Source: Phycisphaerae bacterium (lineage in GTDB: Bacteria > Chloroflexota > Anaerolineae > 4572-78 > J111). From it: a stretch of DNA of 64,000 nucleotides. The position numbers and the translations under genes are program-made. The DNA lies in assembly GCA_028285035.1 (NCBI GenBank), contig JANQQF010000155.1, forward strand, positions 134,387 to 198,386, given 5' to 3'. Within the stretch, counting starts at the first letter, position 1, and each line of letters starts with the position of its first letter. Under the pieces are notes generated by a model that was given only the letters and a program-made list of their open reading frames with translations, was not told the DNA's origin and made no database searches. Positions 25,046-32,332 of this stretch are shown here, piece after piece.

Positions 25046-27118
25046 CTAGTTAACTTCAGCAGCTGTCCAGCTAATTCGCTCTTCGGCCCAACCTCGACTG
25101 GCGTAGCTATCACCACCAACCATACCATCTGGGGAACCTTCCATCGTAAAGAGCTGACTCTTCCCATCACCTTCGGGGGTCATCACCCAGATTGCCCAAG
25201 GACCACCCCGATTGCTTACAAACGCAATCGCATCACCATCAGGAGACCAGGTTGGGAGGCCGTCACTGGCTTCATCTGTGGTCAGTCGCTGTAATCCAGA
25301 ACCGTCTACATTGGCCAGATAAACATCCCAATTGTTTTCACGACGAGACATAAAGACAACTTGCGTACCATCAGGGGAGAGTGCTGGGGCGGTATCCTCG
25401 TCAACATTTGTTGTTGATTGTAAATCACCTAAAGCCTCAGTTCCAACCCGTAACCCGAAGGCTGTTGTCCCCCAACCTTTGAAAGCAAGTTGACCATTGG
25501 ATGCAACCGTAGGATATTCGCCTTCGCCAAGGACAGTCCCATCAGCAAGCTCTGTCGAGGCATTCGCTCGCATCAACTCAGATTGACGGTTGCCAGAACG
25601 ACGGGTTAAAAAGATAATATCCTGTCCATCACTACTCCAGGTTGGCAACTGATCTTCGATGAAGTTGGTGACAAGTGTTCCATTAGCTCCCGTAACATCT
25701 GTTGTCACTAACCCGCGAGAGTCGTTGCTCCAAGAATGAAAGGCAATTCGTGAACCATCCGCATTAAAGGCAGGTTGACTGGCTCCAGGGCGGAAAAATG
25801 TATTACTCGAACCATCGGCTCGCCCATAATAAAGATCATAGTCATTGCCATTGAAAACGGGATAAGCAATCGTACCAACTAAAGCCGATTGTGGCACAAC
25901 GTTAGGCGCAGGAATAGCGGCAGGGCGAGTTGGGGTTGGGCTAGGCTCGGCGGTTGGTGTCGGTGTTTCTGCCTCAGCAACAGCTACTGGCGTATCTTCT
26001 GCTACCGGCGTTCCCAAAGCGAGTGCCAATTCAGTCCCAGCATCAACGGTTCCCAAGCCATAGACCACTGGATTTGTCCCTTCGGGTTCAAACACAAGCT
26101 CAAAATCATAGGATTTTGCTTCTAGTTCAAAGAGTAGGCTTTCACCCACGCTCCCCCCTGGCGTTAAGTTCAGATCGTCAAAACGGTCCACAGCCCCTAA
26201 CCGTCGCAGACCTTCCTCACTTGTGTCGCCGCCGATATCACGAAGAATCTCGCCATCACTTGTTTTGAGTGAAAAATCATCAATGGATAAGGTGAAAGGT
26301 GTATTCCCTAAATTTTGTACCCGAACATTGACCAGATATAGGGCCTCATCTGTACTAGGTAAGGCCCCCAAAATGATTGGTCGTACCTCGGCGGTTTCGA
26401 TCTCTAACACAGGAATAGCAATCTGAGGTCCCTCAGGAGTTGGGGTATCTGTAGGCACACTATCGAGTGATTGTTCACCCAAATCGCTACTTCGCTCGGT
26501 TGTGGGTTCGGCTTCAACGATTTCTTCATCTGTGGGAATTGCTGTCGCTTCAGCCACCTCCTGCTCCACGACCTCTGGCTCAGAAGCAGGGTTATCACCA
26601 TTAAATAGAAATATGGCCGCAATCACTGCAATCAGCAAGAGGGCTATCAAACCGCCAAGGCCCAAGACCCAAGGAAGTGGTGAGGATGATGTTTGTTGAG
26701 GGGCCGGGGCAGGTTTCGGGCTAACAGCAGTCGGTTCAGGGGTTCGTTTCTGGACAGGCATCGCCATAGTTGATTGAGAGGAGGCTGATTTTTCCCAAAA
26801 AAGGCGGGTTTCGCCAAACTGGACAACCTGTCCTGGTGAAACAGTCTGCCAAGCATTTGGCTTTATACGATTCACGCCAACTAAAACACCGTTCGCACTG
26901 TCCAAGTCTTTAATCTCAACCGAGCCGCTCTCAGCTCGTCGCAATACTGCGTGGTAGCGTGATGCACGCGGGTCAACCAACACAATATCATTATCTAGTT
27001 CCCGCCCAATTTTCAAAACCTGATCATCCCCGTCAGGGACCGGAATAGTATCAGACTCACCATTGGTGTGGCGAACTATAATTTTATCTTTCAATTCATC
27101 GCTTTGATTTGTCGACAT
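25046..27118 (-). CDS. FHA domain / transmembrane / TolB-PD40 propeller sensor protein
   Basis: The 690-residue protein has four parts. An FHA domain at about 25-110 keeps the phosphothreonine-binding residues (GR at 38-39, S53, H56, N76-G77). A Pro/Ala linker leads to one transmembrane helix at about 149-172. An acidic, Thr/Pro-rich stretch and a beta-rich domain at about 235-365 follow (VQNLGNTPFTLSIDDFSL, DUF4352-like). Last comes a propeller of PD40/TolB repeats from about 410 (PTWSSDGQDIIFL, PALSPDGTQVVFMS, PTWSPDGDAIAFVSNRGG). The FHA half is cytosolic and the propeller outside, so it may link Ser/Thr kinase signalling to an external ligand. No kinase gene is in the window. The terminal propeller blade closely resembles that of the anti-sigma at 58126. 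AAGGA precedes the ATG. Confidence 0.9.
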   Translation of the reverse strand: MSTNQSDELKDKIIVRHTNGESDTIPVPDGDDQVLKIGRELDNDIVLVDPRASRYHAVLRRAESGSVEIKDLDSANGVLVGVNRIKPNAWQTVSPGQVVQFGETRLFWEKSASSQSTMAMPVQKRTPEPTAVSPKPAPAPQQTSSSPLPWVLGLGGLIALLLIAVIAAIFLFNGDNPASEPEVVEQEVAEATAIPTDEEIVEAEPTTERSSDLGEQSLDSVPTDTPTPEGPQIAIPVLEIETAEVRPIILGALPSTDEALYLVNVRVQNLGNTPFTLSIDDFSLKTSDGEILRDIGGDTSEEGLRRLGAVDRFDDLNLTPGGSVGESLLFELEAKSYDFELVFEPEGTNPVVYGLGTVDAGTELALALGTPVAEDTPVAVAEAETPTPTAEPSPTPTRPAAIPAPNVVPQSALVGTIAYPVFNGNDYDLYYGRADGSSNTFFRPGASQPAFNADGSRIAFHSWSNDSRGLVTTDVTGANGTLVTNFIEDQLPTWSSDGQDIIFLTRRSGNRQSELMRANASTELADGTVLGEGEYPTVASNGQLAFKGWGTTAFGLRVGTEALGDLQSTTNVDEDTAPALSPDGTQVVFMSRRENNWDVYLANVDGSGLQRLTTDEASDGLPTWSPDGDAIAFVSNRGGPWAIWVMTPEGDGKSQLFTMEGSPDGMVGGDSYASRGWAEERISWTAAEVN

Positions 27119-27181
27119 GGCTAATCCTTGTCTTAAATATTTTAATTAAAGTTAAGTTAACTATTTCTCATACGCATTTCA

Positions 27182-27220
27182 CAAAAAATCCTTCAAAAAT
27201 CAGACTAGGAATTTTGAAGG
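27182..27220 (-). terminator. Intrinsic terminator
   Basis: Minus-strand CCTTCAAAA pairs with TTTTGAAGG (arms about 27190-27198 and 27212-27220), followed by ATTTTTTG. It lies about 100 bases beyond the radical SAM/SPASM stop at 27323. Confidence 0.75.
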
Positions 27221-27322
27221 AATTAGCATTCGTTGCGTACATCAAGTTGTTAACTTAACAATAGTAAGGGATTCTCTGAAATGAGGCAACTAGAAAAATA
27301 AATTTCAAAAATAAGTAACATT

Positions 27323-28402
27323 CTAAGATGTTACAACCGTCGCCACAACCTTGCCCATTGTTTGGGGGTGTAAAATCATATTGGCATAAGATGCATTAGC
27401 CATCGGACAATTACATTCGCCGCGATAGATGCTGCCCCGCATCTTGGCCATTTCATCGCCGTTCCAAATCGGTCGCAAATCATAATTGTTCTCACGTAGG
27501 TTGCCCACCCCTTCCGCTCGGATACAGCAACTCCATAAGTCACCATTTGGGGCAATCTGACAACTGGCCCACCCCGCGTAACAAGGGATTACCTGACGAT
27601 GCTCGTACAAGGTGCGTTTGGCTAACTGATAATATTCAGCACGGAAGGCTTGGGTAATTTTGGCAAAGCCTTTCACGGGCCGCTCTCTGGCCTTTTCGCT
27701 CAAAAAGTCAGCAATCGGACCATACTTTTCAGCCATCGGAGTAATTTCCCAACCAATCGTATCCAACTCGACTCGTTCCTCGGCAATTTCAGTAATATAG
27801 CTGTCTGGCTCCAAGAATTCCAGCCCGGCATAAATTTCAAAAAAGCGATCAATGTTGTAATTGGAGATTACCGTGTGATTGGTCAAGACTAAATTTTTGT
27901 GTTCTTTCTGCAGCACCTTGAGTTCGTCCCACGTCTTCATCGCCTTTTTCCAATTTCCCGGCACCATCCGAATTTCATCGTGTCGCTCACCAACATCATC
28001 CAATGACAGATTGATACCGATGTTAGATTTTGGTGCACCTTCGCACAGACGATCAACTTGATCCAAAATCTGTTTGGTCAAAATACCGTTGGTGGGGATG
28101 GTGATGACGGAGGGCTGGCAATGTTTGTAGGCAGATAAGGCCATATCGGCGGTGTCCTTCCGCATGAATGGCTCGCCGCCCGTGAACGTAAAGTAGAGTG
28201 GACCTCGCCCAATGTTAGCAAAGGTTTTATCCCACTCTTCCAAAGTCAAATCATCATTAGGTTTTCGCCACACATCACAGGTTTTGCATTTACTGTTGCA
28301 TCGATAGCTCACGCTGACCACGATAGAAAATGGCATCATGGTCGGCCAGCCCAATTGGCGATAAGCCCAATAAAAAGGAATTTTGCTTAACAATCTCAGC
28401 AT
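27323..28402 (-). CDS. Radical SAM protein with SPASM-like cysteine-rich C-terminus
   Basis: The start is the ATG at 28402, with GGAG five bases upstream; a TTG four codons earlier is part of that site. The 359 residues begin with a short basic/aromatic helix, then the radical SAM motif [10 protein letters not shown] (CxxxCxxC) near residue 40 and the SAM-binding [11 protein letters not shown]-terminal Cys cluster ([20 protein letters not shown]) should bind one or more auxiliary Fe-S clusters, as in SPASM/Twitch enzymes such as peptide maturases, or in HpnH-like proteins. There is no B12 domain. It precedes the FHA gene and follows two B12-type radical SAM genes on the same strand, so a shared pathway is plausible. 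The substrate is unknown. Confidence 0.9.
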   Translation of the reverse strand: MLRLLSKIPFYWAYRQLGWPTMMPFSIVVSVSYRCNSKCKTCDVWRKPNDDLTLEEWDKTFANIGRGPLYFTFTGGEPFMRKDTADMALSAYKHCQPSVITIPTNGILTKQILDQVDRLCEGAPKSNIGINLSLDDVGERHDEIRMVPGNWKKAMKTWDELKVLQKEHKNLVLTNHTVISNYNIDRFFEIYAGLEFLEPDSYITEIAEERVELDTIGWEITPMAEKYGPIADFLSEKARERPVKGFAKITQAFRAEYYQLAKRTLYEHRQVIPCYAGWASCQIAPNGDLWSCCIRAEGVGNLRENNYDLRPIWNGDEMAKMRGSIYRGECNCPMANASYANMILHPQTMGKVVATVVTS

Positions 28403-28420
28403 TTCAAGCTCCAAAATAAG

Positions 28421-28456
28421 GAAACGTAAAACGCAATGAATTACGCTTTACGTTTC
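28421..28456 (-). terminator. Hairpin between two radical SAM genes
   Basis: The arms GAAACGTAAA and its complement (28421-28430 and 28447-28456), extended by two more pairs past a mismatch, lie between the stop at 28496 and the next start at 28402. Only a short T-rich tail follows on the minus strand (CCTTATTTT), so it is a weak terminator or attenuator within a possible operon. Confidence 0.5.
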
Positions 28457-28495
28457 TTGGAAGTTTTATGATTACTGATAAGAGTTTATCAACTC

Positions 28496-30025
28496 TTAAG
28501 CCGGGGCCGCCTCTCGGTCACCAACCCCCATCAACATGCTAGCTGCCGTTTTGACGTAATAAGGGAAACGCTTCCAAGTATCAGCTCGCATTGCGATTTT
28601 AGCGATACGCTTGGGTCGCAAGTAGAAGCGGCGATGGGCTTCGTGCCATTTGGCCTCAACAGACTCTTTGGTCAAATCACCAAAGGCAAAGTGCGCTTTA
28701 TCGTGCTGAATGGCCAATTGAGACCAATCCATATTGTGAGAGAAGACGTCACCGTGTTCTTCCAGCGTTTCCCACATTTCGGTGCCAGGGAACGGCGCGG
28801 CCATCATAAAGTGGGCCAAATCGGGATCAAGTTCCAAAGCCAGCTTCACGGTCTTTTCCATTGAAACTTCAGTTTCACCTGGCATCCCGAAGATGAAGAA
28901 GCCCATTGTTTGTAACTTGGCTTTTTTGGACCACTTGACCGCTTTACGGACCATATCAACGGTTTGGCCTTTCTTGATGACGTGGCGTAGCATCCAGTCA
29001 TCGCCATTTTCAATGCCGAAGCCAACCCGTTTACACCCCGCTTGCTTCATCAAGTGGAACAGTTCTTGGTCGGTGTTATTTACTTTCATTCCGTGTACGG
29101 TTACCCAAGGTACGTGGTTGACGTTGGCCTTTATCAAGGCACGACATAACTCCTTGGCCCGCTGCCGATCCAAATTCCAAATATCATCGGTAACCCCAAT
29201 TTCAGTGGCACCCAAATCTTTAACCAGCCACTCCCACTCAGCCACGACGTTATCAACACTACGAGCGCGCCAAGTATCGCCCGTAATGGGCTTGGAGCAG
29301 TAGGTACATTTGTAGGGACACCCACGGGAGGTCACGATGGTGTAGGCCCGTGCATTCATATCCAAGCCATCAGTCAAGGGATTGAGATTGGTATAATGTT
29401 CAATGCGGAACATATCAAATGCGGGGAAGGGGATGGCATCAATGTCATCAGGCAAAACACGCTCTGGGTTGTGCTTGATTTTGTTATCAGCACTACGCCA
29501 AGACAACCCCAGAATATTTCCCCAGCCTGCCTCAGGGTCAAACAGCCGAGGCTGATCGACGGCTGGTTTCATCGGCTCAGGCACAGGGAAGCTGTACTCA
29601 GCGCTTTGATTACGTGACCGAAGAATTTCGACATTTTTGGTCAACGCTTCCATAATTTCGATCACGGTGTATTCGGCCTCACCACGTACAACCAGATCGA
29701 CCATATCTTTTTCCATCGACTCGTGGGGCATCAAGGTCAGGTGGGGGCCACCCAAAATGGTAATAGCACCGTGTCGTTTCGCAACCGCCGCCGACTCCCA
29801 CGCCTGAACAATCAATGGGGTAGGGGCAGATAAACAGACAATATCAAAGGGGTCGCGTGATAATTTATCATCCAGCGACTCAAATTGAGCCTCAATCGAG
29901 GCATCCCAAATTTCAACATTGTAGCCGTGGGCACGCAAGGCACCAGCGAGATACCCCAGCCCCATATGTACGTGTTGACGACTATTCCATACTTCCGACT
30001 CTGGACTTGCGAGTAAAACTCTCAT
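28496..30025 (-). CDS. B12-binding-type radical SAM protein
   Basis: This 509-residue enzyme has an N-terminal cobalamin-type Rossmann domain (MRVLLASPESEVWN, LGYLAGALRAHG, TILGGPHLTLMP) and a radical SAM barrel with SRGCPYKCTYC near residues 232-242. The C-terminal region ends in a helical segment with FYLRPKR, which is also found in the paralogue at 30216, so the two arose by duplication. No base-off His motif for B12 is visible. The family includes methylases and cyclases acting on unactivated carbon; the substrate is unknown. It lies downstream of the paralogue with a 190-base gap holding hairpins. Cytoplasmic or membrane-associated. Confidence 0.91.
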   Translation of the reverse strand: MRVLLASPESEVWNSRQHVHMGLGYLAGALRAHGYNVEIWDASIEAQFESLDDKLSRDPFDIVCLSAPTPLIVQAWESAAVAKRHGAITILGGPHLTLMPHESMEKDMVDLVVRGEAEYTVIEIMEALTKNVEILRSRNQSAEYSFPVPEPMKPAVDQPRLFDPEAGWGNILGLSWRSADNKIKHNPERVLPDDIDAIPFPAFDMFRIEHYTNLNPLTDGLDMNARAYTIVTSRGCPYKCTYCSKPITGDTWRARSVDNVVAEWEWLVKDLGATEIGVTDDIWNLDRQRAKELCRALIKANVNHVPWVTVHGMKVNNTDQELFHLMKQAGCKRVGFGIENGDDWMLRHVIKKGQTVDMVRKAVKWSKKAKLQTMGFFIFGMPGETEVSMEKTVKLALELDPDLAHFMMAAPFPGTEMWETLEEHGDVFSHNMDWSQLAIQHDKAHFAFGDLTKESVEAKWHEAHRRFYLRPKRIAKIAMRADTWKRFPYYVKTAASMLMGVGDREAAPA

Positions 30026-30088
30026 ATCAAGCCTCCATATCCTATTTCACTCAAATCAAGATAAATTTCGTTTTGCTTACAACAAGAA

Positions 30089-30116
30089 GGGCAATCCCTC
30101 TCTTTCGGGATTGCCC
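30089..30116 (-). terminator. Terminator-like hairpin behind a radical SAM gene
   Basis: A G+C-rich 10-bp stem (GGGCAATCCC and its complement at 30089-30098 and 30107-30116) lies about 100 bases past the stop at 30216. On the minus strand it is followed by TTCTTGTTG, a weak U-tract. Further imperfect GGCCTCACC/GGTGAGG pairings occupy 30143-30205. Confidence 0.6.
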
Positions 30117-30215
30117 CGTGAGGCACATATACACACTGCCTGGCCTCACCTCACTATCAGATGAGACCTCATTTTCTAATGAGGCCCTACTTCGTGGTGA
30201 GGGATAAAATTCAAT

Positions 30216-31706
30216 TTACAGCGTTTGTCCTGCTTCAACAGATTGACGTAGCTCTGTCTTTTCCTTCTGTGGGAAAATGGTCTTGAAGGCTACGCTGAAG
30301 GTACGGCGCCAGTTGAGCCAGAAATCTTTACGAAGCAGTGTACCCATCACTCGGTGTGGGCGAAGGTAGAAGCGGCGATAGGCCTCTTTCCATTTTCGCT
30401 CAACCACTTCAGCCGTCATATCACCCAATTCATATCGGGCTCGACCATCAAAGAAGACATAATCTTCCCAATCCTCAAGCAACAGACGACCTTGTCGCTT
30501 GGCAATCTCGTAGACTTTAGTGCCTGGATACGGTGTCATCATCGAGAAGTTGGCCACCAAGGGGTCTACTTCACAGGCAAATTGAATGGTTCGCTCCATC
30601 GACTCTTCGGTGTCACCCGGCAAACCAATGATGAAGAAGCCAATCGTTTCCAAGCCAACTTTTTTAGCGCTCTTAAAAGCTTGGCGAATAGTATCGTGGT
30701 CGATTTTCTTATCAATCGAGAGCAGTACATCGGGATCACCACTCTCAACCCCAAAGGCCACCCGCTTCAAGCCAGCCGTTTTTAACTTTTTCAACAAAGG
30801 AACGGTGGCCAAGTTTGCCCGGATGCCATTGATAAAAATCCACGGAACGTGATTCACACCGTGCTCAATAAAGAGATCAGCCATTTTTTCCAGACGATCA
30901 ACTTGAATATTGGCTGAGTCATCCAAAATACCGATTTCCTGAGCGCCCATGTTATGAACCAAATGTTGCCACTCAGCCAGAACGCTTTCAGCACTACGCG
31001 CCCGCCACTTAATGGGCATAATACTTTGTGAGCAGAACGTACAGCGATAAGGGCAGCCACGAGAGGTCATTACTGAGAACGACTTAGCCCCGTCAATTGC
31101 ATCTGTGGAGGGCTGCAAGTTAGTGTAGCGATCCATTTTAAAGTACTCATAAGCAGGGAAGGGCAGGGTATCCAAATCAGCAATGGGGGGATGATCAGGG
31201 TTGTGTCGCTCTTGATTGTCAGCAGTATAGTAGCTGATCCCTAAAAGACCGTCTAAATGAGCGGCTGAGGGGTCAAGCATATCTTGGGCTATGAAATCAG
31301 GATTAGTTTTTAAATTGCGCTCAACAATTTCACACAATTTAACCCAGACCGTTTCACCTTCGCCTCGTACCACCACATCCACCTCTGGTCGTTCTACACT
31401 TTCAGCAGGCAGAACTGATACGTGAGGGCCACCAAGAACTACAGGAATATCTTTAACAGATTTAATCGCCGCTGCCGTTCGCCAGGCTGACTTCACTTGA
31501 GGGGTATTGGCAGTAATCCCAACAATTTGGGGATCAAATCGTTTTATCGCATCCGTAATTGATTCCTCTTCAACATCCGCATCAAATAGCTCAACTTCAT
31601 CACCACGTTCAGCCGAAACAGCAGCCAAATAAGCCAAACCCAAGTGTGGGGTGGTTCGGGTATCAATTGGTAATCGAAAACGAGGGTTAACTAGCATTAC
31701 ACGCAT
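30216..31706 (-). CDS. B12-binding-type radical SAM protein, paralogue of the next gene
   Basis: The 496 residues have the same architecture as the protein encoded at 28496: a B12-type Rossmann domain (MRVMLVNPRF, HLGLAYLAA, PVVLGGPHVSVLP, RGEGE) followed by a radical SAM domain with SRGCPYRCTFC near residues 213-223, and a basic C-terminus with FYLRPHR. The shared order, motifs and tail make a tandem duplication likely. The conserved HLGLAYLAA and GEGE patterns are those of BchE/HpnP/HpnJ-like enzymes. No other lipid or tetrapyrrole biosynthesis gene is close, so the pathway cannot be inferred. It should need Fe-S clusters and cobalamin. Confidence 0.91.
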   Translation of the reverse strand: MRVMLVNPRFRLPIDTRTTPHLGLAYLAAVSAERGDEVELFDADVEEESITDAIKRFDPQIVGITANTPQVKSAWRTAAAIKSVKDIPVVLGGPHVSVLPAESVERPEVDVVVRGEGETVWVKLCEIVERNLKTNPDFIAQDMLDPSAAHLDGLLGISYYTADNQERHNPDHPPIADLDTLPFPAYEYFKMDRYTNLQPSTDAIDGAKSFSVMTSRGCPYRCTFCSQSIMPIKWRARSAESVLAEWQHLVHNMGAQEIGILDDSANIQVDRLEKMADLFIEHGVNHVPWIFINGIRANLATVPLLKKLKTAGLKRVAFGVESGDPDVLLSIDKKIDHDTIRQAFKSAKKVGLETIGFFIIGLPGDTEESMERTIQFACEVDPLVANFSMMTPYPGTKVYEIAKRQGRLLLEDWEDYVFFDGRARYELGDMTAEVVERKWKEAYRRFYLRPHRVMGTLLRKDFWLNWRRTFSVAFKTIFPQKEKTELRQSVEAGQTL

Positions 31707-31999
31707 AGGTTAGAATCCTCCCTAACTAGAACACATTAGATGATTTTTTCACAATCACCTATCAAATTTTTTTAGCCGACATTCATTCTATAACAGGATA
31801 AAAACAATGCAAAATGAATCAATCAGCTATGTTGTGTATTTTGTAAAGCTCAGACAATTTTGTCCAACTTCAGCAACTTACCAAACACATAAGTTATTAA
31901 AAGACAACTAACTATAATACAGGTTAAAGAATGATGCAATTCGAGAAAGGGCGTAATTCTACACCTGACCTTAAGCGAAATTGCTTATAGTTAACATAT

Positions 32000-32299
32000 T
32001 TAAAAATTTGTGGCAGTTAAAGGGGAATGCGCATTATTGAGGTATTGTTTAGCTACCTGTTTCCCTTTTTCAGTTAACAAGTAGGTTGCAGCGGGAAACT
32101 TTTTGTTACTATCAAGTAGACCCTTTCGTCGCAAACAATCTACAGTGGTCCGGCGAATGGTATGAGAGTCGCCATTTAAGGCGTGCAGCTTATAGACTTT
32201 CCGACCGTCCAAATAACGATGAGATTTGAGCGTAGCCCCATCAACAATGGCTTGTAACACTTTGTATTGCGTGGGAGAAAGTTTAATCAAATGAGACAT
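32000..32299 (-). CDS. Small winged-helix protein
   Basis: The 99 residues look like a single winged-helix domain: helix 1 with LSPTQYKVLQAIVDG, a recognition region with SHTIRRTTVDCLRRKGLLD and a wing with AATYLLTEKGKQVAKQYL. It lacks any other domain. It could bind DNA, or serve as a protein-protein module. It follows the PP2C-like gene by 33 bases on the same strand, so it may be cotranscribed. No ribosome site is evident at the ATG, which favours coupling to the upstream gene. A 293-base stretch without genes separates it from the radical SAM start at 31706. Confidence 0.72.
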   Translation of the reverse strand: MSHLIKLSPTQYKVLQAIVDGATLKSHRYLDGRKVYKLHALNGDSHTIRRTTVDCLRRKGLLDSNKKFPAATYLLTEKGKQVAKQYLNNAHSPLTATNF

Positions 32300-32332
32300 C
32301 TGTAGATTGTTACAAGTTTAAGGAATGACAAC

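Noticed and set aside
28782..29303. 173-codon plus-strand open frame
   Set aside because: Antisense to a radical SAM gene whose motifs are intact.
30143..30205. Repeated CCTCACC/GAGGCC blocks as a CRISPR-like or REP array
   Set aside because: Only two or three imperfect short pairings, no regular spacing; best read as part of a terminator region.
23259..31706. Hopanoid or bacteriochlorophyll cluster
   Set aside because: The B12-type radical SAM proteins resemble BchE/HpnP-like enzymes in layout, but no squalene cyclase, tetrapyrrole or other pathway gene is present.
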